From CAWEDP01 sp963807925 (lineage in GTDB: Bacteria > Acidobacteriota > Vicinamibacteria > Vicinamibacterales > CAVVIG01): 64,000 bases of DNA. The translations under genes were made by a program, and so were the position numbers. The notes under the pieces were generated by a model that saw nothing but the letters and a program-made list of their open reading frames with translations, was not told the origin of the DNA and ran no database searches. Positions 52,707-61,782 of the stretch are shown here, piece by piece (positions within the stretch are counted from its first letter, which is position 1; each line of letters opens with the position of its first letter). The stretch is from the NCBI GenBank assembly GCA_963807925.1, contig CAWEDP010000002.1:2480001-2544000 (forward strand). Reading direction: 5' to 3'.

Positions 52707-53439
52707 CGGACTTTGCCACCCACGCGAGAACGTGCGTCCGCAACCAGACGCACGAATTGACGACGGTGTAGAGCCATGGATGCAGCCGTGTGACAACGGC
52801 CGCGACCGGTGGCGCCAGTGTCACGCGCTCGACGTGCAGCGTCCCGTCGGGAAACAACTCGCGAATCCGCCTCGCCGGCACGCCGCGCACGTCGGGATTT
52901 CGAGGATTGTCAACGGTGAAGTCGTACCACAGGACGCCTCCGCCCGGCCGCACCCACTGCCACATCGCCCGTGCCAATTGCTGTTGAACGCCGCGGTCGA
53001 GCAACGACGAAAAGACGGTCGCCTGGTACACGATGTCCTGACTCGCCGGCGCGATGAGGGACCCCGCGCCACCTGCCGCATCTCCCTGGAGGATTCGGAC
53101 CGAAGGCGGCAGCACTCGGCGAGCCTGTTCGGCGCTCTCCGGCAGGAGCTCGATCCCCTGAAGGCGCTCCGGCGCGAAGCCGAAGCGGAGGAGCTCCAGG
53201 AGATTCCCACCGGTGCCACATCCGACTTCGAGCACGCGCGACTCGGTCGCATTCACGCCGAGACGGCTGATGACCGAGCGGATGGCGCGCTGCCGCTCCT
53301 GGACGGCCAGCATCACGGCCGGATTGAGAAGACTGTACCGCTGCCTGTCGCCGCTTCGGCGCCCGTACCGAGCCTTGACGGCCGCAGCCTCGTCGTCGAC
53401 GCGTGCCGTGCTGGAAGGGCCGGTACCGAGAGCAGCCAT
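52699..53439 (-). CDS. Class I SAM-dependent methyltransferase
   Basis: A 246-aa protein with motif I RVLEVGCGTGGNLLELLRFG (about residues 68-87) and YQATVFSSLLD near residue 140. Its C-terminal half has a hydrophobic end (VAAVVTRLHPWLYTVVNSCV) that may associate with the membrane. It begins directly after the sugar-transferase stop (TAG then ATG, no gap). It is one of a run of coupled genes (53440-54168, this gene, 51651-52706). The target is unknown. Confidence 0.83.
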   Translation of the reverse strand: MAALGTGPSSTARVDDEAAAVKARYGRRSGDRQRYSLLNPAVMLAVQERQRAIRSVISRLGVNATESRVLEVGCGTGGNLLELLRFGFAPERLQGIELLPESAEQARRVLPPSVRILQGDAAGGAGSLIAPASQDIVYQATVFSSLLDRGVQQQLARAMWQWVRPGGGVLWYDFTVDNPRNPDVRGVPARRIRELFPDGTLHVERVTLAPPVAAVVTRLHPWLYTVVNSCVWLRTHVLAWVAKSDV

Positions 53440-54168
53440 CTACACCGACGACATCAATGAGCCCGGTTGCGACCGCTGGCTCACGTCTGCGTCCTTCAGC
53501 TCCGGCGGATCCGGAAAGCGCCGTCTTCCAACCACCCGGGCCGCCAGCACGAACAGCGTCCGGAGGAGTACCCGCATGTCGTACGACAAGGTCGGGCGCT
53601 TCAGGTAGACGCGATCGACCGCCAGCTTGACCGGGAGCAGCCGCTGCACATACGTATCGACGACGCCATCCTCGGCGAGCAGCGGTTCGCAGTGCGTGTA
53701 GTAATACAGCGTGCCAGGACTCGTGACGCCGGGCAGCACCTCCAACGTCCGGATGTCGGCGGGACTGTAGTGGCTGCGCACGATGTCCGGCGCTTCCGGA
53801 CGTGGCCCGACCAGGGCCATGTCGCCTTTGATCACGTTCAACAACTGAGGCAGCTCGTCGACCTTCGTCGCGCGTAAGAGCCGTCCCCATGGAAACACGC
53901 GCGCGTCGTTCCAGGCCGTAATCGACGGCGACCCACGGTCGGCGCCCACGCGCATCGTCCGGAACTTGTACATCGTGAACTCACGGCCGCGATACGGCCC
54001 CTGCCGCCGCTCGCGGCGGCGGTCGCGGCCGACGCGCCTTGCGCGATACAGGACCGGGCCCGGACTCGTCAGCCGGATGCCGACTGCCGCGATGAGCAGC
54101 AGCGGTGACGCGAGGATCAGCACGCACAGGGCCATCGAGAGGTCGAGCGCGCGCTTGACGGTGTGCAC
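53440..54168 (-). CDS. Initiating sugar phosphotransferase (WcaJ/RfbP-type, short)
   Basis: Transfers a sugar-1-phosphate to undecaprenyl phosphate to start the glycan. The 242-aa short form has one membrane helix (MALCVLILASPLLLIAAVGI, residues 12-31), the SPGPVLYRARRVGR segment, MYKFRTM and DELPQLLNVIKGDMALVGPR. These are diagnostic of the bacterial sugar transferase domain. The start is GTG at 54168 with no good ribosome-binding site. It is presumably the first step for this locus. Confidence 0.93.
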   Translation of the reverse strand: MHTVKRALDLSMALCVLILASPLLLIAAVGIRLTSPGPVLYRARRVGRDRRRERRQGPYRGREFTMYKFRTMRVGADRGSPSITAWNDARVFPWGRLLRATKVDELPQLLNVIKGDMALVGPRPEAPDIVRSHYSPADIRTLEVLPGVTSPGTLYYYTHCEPLLAEDGVVDTYVQRLLPVKLAVDRVYLKRPTLSYDMRVLLRTLFVLAARVVGRRRFPDPPELKDADVSQRSQPGSLMSSV

Positions 54169-54187
54169 GTAAGATCGCGGAGGCGGT

Positions 54188-55234
54188 CTACCTGGTGAGA
54201 GCCGACATGGAGCCGTGGGGCTCCCATGCGCGAACGCGAAACAGCGCAGCCAGCATCCCGTACCCGAGTCCCATGGCGTAGGCGAGGTGCATCGTCACCA
54301 CCACGAGCGGCACCAGCGCGGCGACGATGGGGCCCTTCTTCGGCACGACGGAGGCACTGATCACCAACAACGACACCGCATAAACCGCCGGCAGGGCGCC
54401 CGCGATGAGCGGCTGGCCGAGCAGCGCCCCCACCACGGCGAGGGCGGCAATGGCCGCGAAAAACAGCAGCGGGACGACCTGTCGAACCGTCGTGGGCCTC
54501 TTGTGCTTCCGCAGGACAGGGATCCGCCAGAAACTGTACTGGAAGTACTGCCGGAACAGGTGCCCGAGGCGATTGCGGACGTAATACACGTAGCGCACGC
54601 GGGGAGAGACGAACAGCTTGCCGCCCGCCTGCGTGATCCGATAGTTGAGCTCGTCGTCCTCGGTGCGGACCAACGTCGTATCGAAGGGCTCGATGCGATC
54701 GAACACCCAGCGGCGAAAGGCCGGAAATTGGACCGTGTCGACGTACCCCTCGAAATGTGGAAACCGGTGATTCGCCATGCCGACGCCGCAGGGGTGCGAC
54801 ATCGCGACCGCGACAGCCTCCCCGCGCAAGCCGGCCCCGACGTGGACGATCGGTCCTCCCACGGCCCAGGCCTCGGGATGCTCCTCGAGCAGCCGCACGT
54901 TCTCGGTGAGGAAGTCGGTCGCAACCTCGCAGTGCCCGTCGATCCGCGCGAAGATCTCGCCCCGGGCCGCGGCGATGGCCACATTCAGCCCGGCCGGCGT
55001 GACCCTCAGCGGATTGTCGATCAGCCGCAGCAGCGGGTGGCGCTCGGCGTACTGTCGCACGATCTCGCGAGTCTTGTCGTCCGACATCCCGTCGGCGACG
55101 ATGATCTCCATGCGATCGGCCGGGTAGTCCTGCGCCAGGATTCGCTGGAGCGTTCGCGCGATGAACGCCTCTTCGTTGCGCACCGGGATCACGACCGACA
55201 CGAACGGCAGGGTCTCGGGAGAGCGCGATGTCAT
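54188..55234 (-). CDS. Membrane glycosyltransferase family 2 (cellulose-synthase-like)
   Basis: A 348-aa GT2: VSVVIPVRNEEAFIARTLQR, IDGHCEVA (DXD-like) and the acceptor motif TEDDELNYRI, with two or three C-terminal membrane helices (from about residue 255). The layout resembles ExoA-type glycosyltransferases. Its ATG overlaps the GT4 stop by four bases (ATGA). It acts at the inner membrane on the lipid-linked intermediate. Confidence 0.9.
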   Translation of the reverse strand: MTSRSPETLPFVSVVIPVRNEEAFIARTLQRILAQDYPADRMEIIVADGMSDDKTREIVRQYAERHPLLRLIDNPLRVTPAGLNVAIAAARGEIFARIDGHCEVATDFLTENVRLLEEHPEAWAVGGPIVHVGAGLRGEAVAVAMSHPCGVGMANHRFPHFEGYVDTVQFPAFRRWVFDRIEPFDTTLVRTEDDELNYRITQAGGKLFVSPRVRYVYYVRNRLGHLFRQYFQYSFWRIPVLRKHKRPTTVRQVVPLLFFAAIAALAVVGALLGQPLIAGALPAVYAVSLLVISASVVPKKGPIVAALVPLVVVTMHLAYAMGLGYGMLAALFRVRAWEPHGSMSALTR

Positions 55235-56269
55235 GTTTGCACGTCCTTGGACGCCTCGCCGAGCCCTTCATGGACACGGTGCGGCCCCGTCTGGCTGCGC
55301 TTCTGGTCGAGCGCCTGTCGGTAAATCTGGACCATCCGCTGCGCGAGAACATTCTCATCGAGCGGCAGGACCGCGGCACGCCCTTCCACGCGGGCGTCGC
55401 GCCGCAGGGTTGCCGACAGGGCCGCCGCCAGTCGATTCGGATCGTCGTCGGGGCAGACCGTACACCCTGCCACACCTCTGAGCCGCTCCGCCACGTCGCC
55501 GACATTCACCGAGACGATCGGCAGGTTGCACGCCAGCGCTTCTTTGACAACGTTCGGCGACCCTTCGTACATGGACACGAACAGCAGCGCGTCACACGCG
55601 TTCATGTACAAGGGAATGCGGTCATGAAGCACCTGCCACGCTACCACGAGCTCGGCATTCAGGCTCGGATCGAGCCGCGACACGACGTCCTCCGCCAGCG
55701 CGTACCGCTTCCGGACCTCCGCCGGATTCCCGACAAACAGCACGAGACGCTTCGAGCCCGGCAGACCGAGCTGCTGCCGCGCGTGGTGCCGCGGGACGAG
55801 CACGAGCTTGGAGAAATCGAGGCCCGACGGGATGACGTGGACGTTGCGCGCCGGGAAACGGTCGCGCATGTGCGACGAGACGACCACCAGCGCGTCGGCG
55901 CGGAGCGCCACGAGCCGCGATACGAGCCGGAGCACGCGGCCCGAGAGCGTGTACTGGCCGCGCTCGCCGACGATGCCCTCGCTTTCGCCGCCCCGGAAGG
56001 TGACAACCAGCGGAAGCCGCGTTGGCAGCGCCGTCGGAGCACTCTGACCCCATTGTGCGTGCACGAGATTGGTACGCGCCGCGGCGAAGCTTCTTCTGGA
56101 CCCGGAACCAGGCCCGCAGGTAGTTGATCGGGTTCCTCGCCCCCCGGAACGGGAACACGTCGATCTCGACGCCCGCCCGCCGCAGGAAATCGACCTGACG
56201 CACGATAAACGGCACCAGATGCGGATGCTCCGGCGTCGGCCATTCGCAGGTGACCATCAACACGCGCAT
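55231..56269 (-). CDS. Glycosyltransferase family 4, frame broken at 56071-56075
   Basis: The first 65 residues (MRVLMVTCEWPTPEHPHLVP, from ATG 56269) and the remaining part (VHAQWGQSAPTALPTRLPLV onward, with LVLFVGNPAEVRK and the E-x7-E motif YEGSPNVVKEALAC) lie in different frames. Removing one C from GCGTACCAATCTC gives AYNLVHAQWGQ and a 345-aa GT-B protein. 1039 bases is one above a multiple of three, as predicted. It forms a coupled pair with the GT2 downstream. Confidence 0.87.
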
Positions 56270-56312
56270 CACTGTGTCCACGCGCCGACCGGATGGCAGA
56301 GCGGCCCCACGT

Positions 56313-57131
56313 TCACGCGGTGGCGGCCGCAACGCCGGATGGGCGACGGAAATGGCCCTCGAGACGTCGGCGGTAGAAGTACCAGACCCCGGACCAGCGG
56401 AACCGCCAGGGCGCGCCCTCCCGATGACAGGTCAGCTCGCTGGAGTGGCGGACCATCGTCCGCCAATCCGGCGTGCGAACGTGCGGAAACAGGGGCTGGC
56501 CGAAGCGCAGACGCAGTCGCTTGGTCATTTGCTCGGGATCGCGATACTGGTAATGCCGGTTCATGAGCCGGCGCCGCGACGGTTTCGACGCCCACTCGGG
56601 GAACGCCTGGCTGACGCGGGCATCCCACGGGCGCCGCGGGTCGTTGCGAAACAGGCGGCTCTCCTGCCAGTTGATCAAGTAGTGCCGACGTCGGTCGAAA
56701 ATCGGCCGATCGCGTCGGTCCTCGCCGAGCTCCCAGGCCCGAACGTCCCGCTCCGTAAAGAAGAACTGGATCTGCCACGTGTTGACGAGGTCTGCGCCCG
56801 TTCGCCCCGCCGCCTCGAGGACCGGCCGTGGGTCCTCCGCCAGGAACTCGTCGGCATCGAGAATCAGCCACCAGTCGTTCGACGAGAGCTCCCCTCGGAC
56901 CTCGTTGTACACGAGCGCGCGAAGACCGTTCTCGAACGGCGCGAATGTCTGCTGGAAGGGCTGAATGGCATCGTTCCGGCGGGCGAGGTCCTGGACGATC
57001 GTCCAGGTATCGTCGGTGCTGCCATTGTCGAGGACGAAGATTCGATCGCAGTACCGGGTCGCATAGGTCAGGGTCTCGCCGACGATGTCGTCTTCGTCCT
57101 TGACCAGGCAGATTCCGTAGATGCGATTCAT
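56313..57131 (-). CDS. Glycosyltransferase family 2
   Basis: A 272-aa GT2 starting YGICLVKDEDDIVGETLTYA, with VLDNGSTDDTW as the nucleotide-binding strand and WLILDADEFLAEDPRP as the metal (DXD) motif near residue 90. The Arg-rich RRRHYLINWQ segment is common in such short GT2 proteins. The ATG overlaps the aminotransferase stop by four bases (ATGA). It likely adds one residue of the repeat unit. Confidence 0.88.
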   Translation of the reverse strand: MNRIYGICLVKDEDDIVGETLTYATRYCDRIFVLDNGSTDDTWTIVQDLARRNDAIQPFQQTFAPFENGLRALVYNEVRGELSSNDWWLILDADEFLAEDPRPVLEAAGRTGADLVNTWQIQFFFTERDVRAWELGEDRRDRPIFDRRRHYLINWQESRLFRNDPRRPWDARVSQAFPEWASKPSRRRLMNRHYQYRDPEQMTKRLRLRFGQPLFPHVRTPDWRTMVRHSSELTCHREGAPWRFRWSGVWYFYRRRLEGHFRRPSGVAAATA

Positions 57132-58384
57132 CGCGCGGCCGCCGACGATCCGGCGGAGGCGACGTGCTCGGAACGCCGCCCGCAGACCGTTCGTACCGCG
57201 TCGACCACGGCATCGATTTCATCCCGGCGCATCGCCGAGAACAGCGGCAGGCTCACCAGACGCCGCCATGTCTCCGAGGCGACCGGGAGATCGGCCGGCG
57301 TCCAGCCGAACGTCTGGGCATAGTAGGGGTGCAGATGGAGCGGCCGCCAGTGCACCGAACAGGACACGCCGTCCTGCTGGAGCTCCTGCAGGAAGCGATC
57401 GCGCTCCATCCGCAACGTCTCGACGCGCAGCTTGATCGGGAACAGATGCCAGGCGTGCACCCGGTCGTCGTCGACCGGAGGCAACTGGATGTCGTCGACG
57501 TCGGCGAGCCGTGCCCGAAACTCCTGCGCGATGGCTTCGCGCCGGCGGCGCATGTCCTCCGCCCGTGCGAGCTGATGGATGCCGATGGCGGCCGCGATAT
57601 CCGTCAGGTTGTACTTGTAGCCGGGTGCCAGGATGCGATAGTCCCAGCTGCCGTTGCCCGTATAGCGGCCCCACGCATCCTGGGAGAGCCCGTGCAGCGA
57701 GAGCAGCCGCATCGACTCGGCCGTCTGCGCATCGTCGGTGACCGCCATGCCGCCTTCGCCCGTGGTGATGGTCTTGTTGGCGTAGAACGAAAAGCAGGAG
57801 ACAGCGGCCGTGTGCTGACCGCAGCGCTGCCACGGCGCCGCGCCTGAGGGTCGCCACGCCGCCGGGAACGCGTGCGCTGCGTCCTCGACGATCCACAGGC
57901 CGTGGCGCTCGGCAAACGCCTTGACCTCGTCGACCTCCATCATGAACCCGCCGACGTGAACCGGGATCATCCCGACGACGGGCAGGTTCGAGGGAAGAGC
58001 CGCGATCCGATCCCCGCGGCGAATCGACGCCAGCTTGCGCGCGGCGTCGTCGAGATCCATGTTCAGGGTCACCGGGTCGCAATCGACCAGAATCGGAATC
58101 CCGCCTTCGTACCGGACGATCTCCGCGGTCGCCGCGAAGGTCGCGGTCGGAACGAGCACGCCGTCGCCGGGCCGGAGTCCGAGCACCCGGACCGCCAGGT
58201 GCAGCGCCGCCGTGCAGGAGTTGAGGGCGATCGCATGACGGCCGCCGACCGCGGCCGCGAACTCCTCTTCGAACCGCTTGACGCGAGGACCGGTGGTGAG
58301 CCACCCGGACCGCAGCGTCGCAACCACTTCGTCGATTTCCGGTTCGCCGATGTCGGGACGATAGAAAGGCACTCTTGTTTGCAC
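57128..58384 (-). CDS. DegT/DnrJ/EryC1/StrS aminotransferase
   Basis: A 418-aa PLP-dependent sugar aminotransferase. SFYANKTITTGEGGM holds the Schiff-base Lys204, IVEDAAHAF gives Asp168 for the PLP ring nitrogen, and the start RPDIGEPEIDEVVATLRSGW is typical. It would form an amino-sugar from an NDP-4-keto (or 3-keto) sugar. The start is GTG at 58384. It is coupled to the GT2 downstream, and the CapD-type dehydratase could supply the keto-sugar. Confidence 0.93.
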   Translation of the reverse strand: MQTRVPFYRPDIGEPEIDEVVATLRSGWLTTGPRVKRFEEEFAAAVGGRHAIALNSCTAALHLAVRVLGLRPGDGVLVPTATFAATAEIVRYEGGIPILVDCDPVTLNMDLDDAARKLASIRRGDRIAALPSNLPVVGMIPVHVGGFMMEVDEVKAFAERHGLWIVEDAAHAFPAAWRPSGAAPWQRCGQHTAAVSCFSFYANKTITTGEGGMAVTDDAQTAESMRLLSLHGLSQDAWGRYTGNGSWDYRILAPGYKYNLTDIAAAIGIHQLARAEDMRRRREAIAQEFRARLADVDDIQLPPVDDDRVHAWHLFPIKLRVETLRMERDRFLQELQQDGVSCSVHWRPLHLHPYYAQTFGWTPADLPVASETWRRLVSLPLFSAMRRDEIDAVVDAVRTVCGRRSEHVASAGSSAAAR

Positions 58385-58402
58385 GGATCCGTCTCTCGGG
58401 CT

Positions 58403-58642
58403 TTACAGGTTCGTTCGCCGCCGCGGTGATGGCGCCGCGGCCGCTTCGCGTCGGGACTCCGAGACTCGCAAGGATGTCGCCGTCGTGGCGATCAACCCGT
58501 CAGGAAACGCCTTTCCGAATTGTTCGTTGGAAAGCCACGTATCCGACAGCAGCGCCAGCGTCCCGGCGGGAGTGAGGCTGGGCCGAAGGTCCCGGAAACG
58601 GGACAAATAGTCCTCGAATTCATACCCTTCCGCGCGCGCCAT
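58403..58642 (-). pseudogene. C-terminal remnant of an FkbM methyltransferase
   Basis: The frame from ATG 58642 (MARAEGYEFEDYLSRF) contains DYLSRFRDLR, SLTPAGTLALLSDTWLS, then EQFGKAFP. This aligns with residues near the C-terminus of the FkbM protein at 24699-25523 (DYLSQFGELR, NITPAETLTFLSNEWLS, EQFARAFP). The SAM-binding half, about 190 residues, is missing. It begins 14 bases after the GT4 stop. The relationship implies an old duplicate now reduced to its tail. Confidence 0.75.
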
Positions 58643-58656
58643 CGGTGAAGTCCGGC

Positions 58657-59815
58657 TCAACCCTCGGTCATCGTGCCGGCCGTCAGCGTACGGACGACCG
58701 GTCGGCGCGCCTCAACGGTCCGGTACAGCCGGTCGAGGCTCTCATGCAACGTCCCCAGGGAGAACCTGGCCTCGATCTGCCGTCGTCCGTTCATCCCGAA
58801 CGACTCTCGGCGGGCGCGGTCCTCGACGAGCGTGGCCGCGCACGCCAGGAGGCCGTCGGCGTCGTCTCTCTGCGCGAGGAACCCGGAGACGCCGTGCTGG
58901 ATGAGCTCCGCCACGTCGCCGACGTCGGTCGAGATGGTCGCGACGCCGGATGCCATCGCCTCGAGAAGAACGTTCGGCGTCCCCTCGAAATCGGAGGTGA
59001 GCACGAAGATATCGGTTTCCTTGTACAGGTCCGTCATCCGCTGGGTCGCAGATCGAAGCTCGATGTCGCGTTCGGTGAGCCCGAGCCGCCGGATCTGCTC
59101 CTGCAGCGCCTGACGGAGATGACCATCGCCGACAATGACCCCCTTGACGGCGCGACCCACGCGCGATCGAAGGCGCGCGATCAAGGTGACGAACCGATCG
59201 AACCGCTTTTGATCCACCAGACGTCCGGCCGTGACGAGCCGGATGGGGTCACCGGAGGATCCCGCGTCACGGGCGGATCTCGGGCCCGCGGTGAACTCGA
59301 GGCAATCGACAACGTTCGGAAGAAGCGCCAGCCGACGGTCTGGCACGCCGAGCGCGCGCGCATTCCGGAGTCCCTCGCTCGAGTTCGCCGCCACCCAGTG
59401 CGGCGTCCTGAGGTTGAGCACGCCGATAACCCGGCCCAGCTCCTTCATCTCGTTGACACAGTCTGCCCGGATAGCACCGATCACGGGAATCCGGAGGAGG
59501 CTTCCAGCCACAGCCGTCGCGAAATTCGTATAGAAGTGCGCGCTCTGAAGAATGGCAGGGCGCCGCGCGCGCACTTCGCTCAGAATGCGCGCGAGCCGAA
59601 AGGGACGCGCCTCACGCTGTCCGACCCACACAACCGGTACGCCCAGCGCCCTGATGCGGGGTTCCCAGGTACTCTCCGCTCGTCAGAGACAGCACCGACA
59701 GCGTGTGCCCCCGCTCGCGCAGCGTGCGAAGCATGTAGTACAGCTGACGCTCCGCTCCGCCCTGATTGAGCGTGCCTGCGACAAAGCAGATGTTCCTCCT
59801 AGGCGATGGCTGCAT
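58657..59815 (-). CDS. Glycosyltransferase family 4, frame broken at 59668-59672
   Basis: The N-terminal part (NICFVAGTLNQGGAERQL, from ATG 59815) reads to LSLTSGEY. The C-terminal part (VVWVGQREARPFRLARIL to VLTSDFEGTPNVLLEAMA) is in another frame. Deleting one C from GAGTACCTGGGAACC gives EYWEPRIRALGVPVVWVGQ and a 385-aa protein; 1159 bases is one above a multiple of three. GNIS-type donor motifs (IVGDGHLRQALQ) are intact. Its start overlaps the asnB stop by 17 bases. Confidence 0.88.
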
Positions 59816-61727
59816 CGACGGGGTGGCGAAGGGGTTGGCGCGACGAGATCGGCAGCGGGGCCAGATAGGACCGCGCCCAGGCGTCCAGCATCAACAGCTT
59901 CCAGATCGTGACACCGAAGTCGCGGCCTCTGCCTCCCCTATGGGCGTCGAGGACGCGCTTGACGCCGCGGGCCGTCCACCAGCCCCGCGCGAGCGCCTCC
60001 CGGGACAGGAGCCGCTCGGTGGCGAAGCGCGTTCCGGGCGCCTGCCGGAACCAGTCGTCAAGGGGAACGCCGAATCCGCGCTTGTGTCCGCGCGCGACCT
60101 CGTCGGGCAGGAGCCGCGAGGCAAGCCGCCGCAACGGCAGCTTCCCTTCCCTCTCGTTCAGCATCACGCCCCGCGGCAGACGCGCGGCCCACTCCACCAG
60201 GCGGACGTCGAGAAACGGCGAGCGGACCTCGATCGAGTGTGCCATCGAGGCGCGGTCCATCTTGACCAGAATGTCGTCCGGCAGGTAATGGGAGAAGTCC
60301 AGCGCCTGCTGGCGGTTCAGGAGCGAGGCGCCGCGGCTCCGGTTCCAGCGGCTCCACAGGCTCGCTCCCGCGCCACGCAGGTGATCGCGAACGGCGTTGC
60401 CGGCGACTGTTGCGAGAACCGGGTCGGCCGGAAGAGCGTCGAAGGCCGCGGCGTACTGCTCGTCCGGCAGCGTCGCTTTGACCAGGCGGTAGCGTGCAGG
60501 AGAAAGTGGCGGCAGCAACCTGGTGGCAGCGGCGGCCAGCCGACGGATTGGCCGGAGGAAACCGGTCGCGGACCGGTAGCGCGGCGTCTCGATATACCGC
60601 CGATAGCCGCCAAACGACTCATCGCCGCCGTCACCGGAGAGAAACACTATCGCGTGTTCCGAGGCGGCTTTGCAGAGCGAGTAGGTGGGCAGCGCCGATG
60701 GATCGGCGAAGGGCTCGTCGAACTGCCAGGCGAGATCGTCAATCATCGACAGGCCGCCGGCCGCCTGATGGACAATCCGCTGCGGCAGCTGCGCACGCTG
60801 AGCCGTCAGCGTCGCCAGGGTCGTTTCGTCGTGGGCCGCCTCGTCGAACGCGACGGTCAAGGCCAGCGGTTTGCGCGCCGACTGCCGTGCCGCTAGGGCC
60901 GCCACGATGCCGCTGTCGATTCCTCCCGACAGGAACACGCCGACCGGCACGTCGCTCCGAAGCCGGACAGCCGTCGCATCGGCCAGCAGTGCGATCAATT
61001 CCTCTTCTTCAGACGCCGTCAGCCCCCGTTCTGTCGGATCGTCGTTCAATTCCAGCTGCCAGTACGGGCGCGTGACCGCCTTGTCCGGATCGTCGAGCGA
61101 ACCGGCCAGATAGTGCGCCGGCCGCAGCTTCCAGTAGCCTTCGAAGATGCACTGCTCGGACGGCAGGTAGCTGAGGGCGAGATACTCGACCAGCGCCGCA
61201 TGGTCGACGTCGCGCGCGGCGCCCGGCCACGCGAGCAGGCCCTTCAGTTCCGACGCGAACCGAAGGTTCCCGCCTGTCGTGCGGAGATAGACCGGCTTTT
61301 TCCCAAGTCGGTCCCTCGCGATGACGAATTGCCGTGTCGATGCATTCAGGTACGCCAGCGCGAACATGCCGTTCAGCTTCGGCAGGGCCGACACACCGTC
61401 GCGCGCCAGCAGGCGGAGCAGCACCTCGGTATCGGACGCGCCGGCGAACCGCTCGCCAGCCTGCTCGAGTTCGCGCCGCAGCTCGACGTAGTTGTAGATC
61501 TCGCCGTTGAACACGAGCCAGTGGCGCGCGTCGGGTGTCTTCATCGGCTGATGGCCGAGCGGACTGAGGTCGAGAATGCTGAGCCGCCGGAAGCCGAGCG
61601 CCCAGCCGGACCCTTCGTTGAATCCTTCGTCGTTCGGTCCACGGTGACGGAGCGTCCGGGAGATCACGTCGCGGACGTCGCGAGCGGAGCCGGCTGACGC
61701 GCCGAACGCGCCGAAGATGCCGCACAT
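59799..61727 (-). CDS. asnB: Asparagine synthase-like amidotransferase (copy 2)
   Basis: A 642-aa paralogue of the gene at 47803-49767: Cys2 (MCGIFGAFGA), VFNGEIYNYVELRREL, the PP-loop FLSGGIDSG (265-273), and FLSGDGGDESFGGYRR. It probably amidates a carboxyl on a sugar of the glycan, or an attached amino acid, using glutamine nitrogen. I start at the ATG at 61727 because Cys2 must be the second residue after processing; a longer frame upstream cannot be functional. Confidence 0.92.
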   Translation of the reverse strand: MCGIFGAFGASAGSARDVRDVISRTLRHRGPNDEGFNEGSGWALGFRRLSILDLSPLGHQPMKTPDARHWLVFNGEIYNYVELRRELEQAGERFAGASDTEVLLRLLARDGVSALPKLNGMFALAYLNASTRQFVIARDRLGKKPVYLRTTGGNLRFASELKGLLAWPGAARDVDHAALVEYLALSYLPSEQCIFEGYWKLRPAHYLAGSLDDPDKAVTRPYWQLELNDDPTERGLTASEEEELIALLADATAVRLRSDVPVGVFLSGGIDSGIVAALAARQSARKPLALTVAFDEAAHDETTLATLTAQRAQLPQRIVHQAAGGLSMIDDLAWQFDEPFADPSALPTYSLCKAASEHAIVFLSGDGGDESFGGYRRYIETPRYRSATGFLRPIRRLAAAATRLLPPLSPARYRLVKATLPDEQYAAAFDALPADPVLATVAGNAVRDHLRGAGASLWSRWNRSRGASLLNRQQALDFSHYLPDDILVKMDRASMAHSIEVRSPFLDVRLVEWAARLPRGVMLNEREGKLPLRRLASRLLPDEVARGHKRGFGVPLDDWFRQAPGTRFATERLLSREALARGWWTARGVKRVLDAHRGGRGRDFGVTIWKLLMLDAWARSYLAPLPISSRQPLRHPVDAAIA

Positions 61728-61782
61728 TTCTAGCTGCCGCTCCTGTCGCCGAACGACTCGGTGGGCGTGCAGCACCGGAAGG

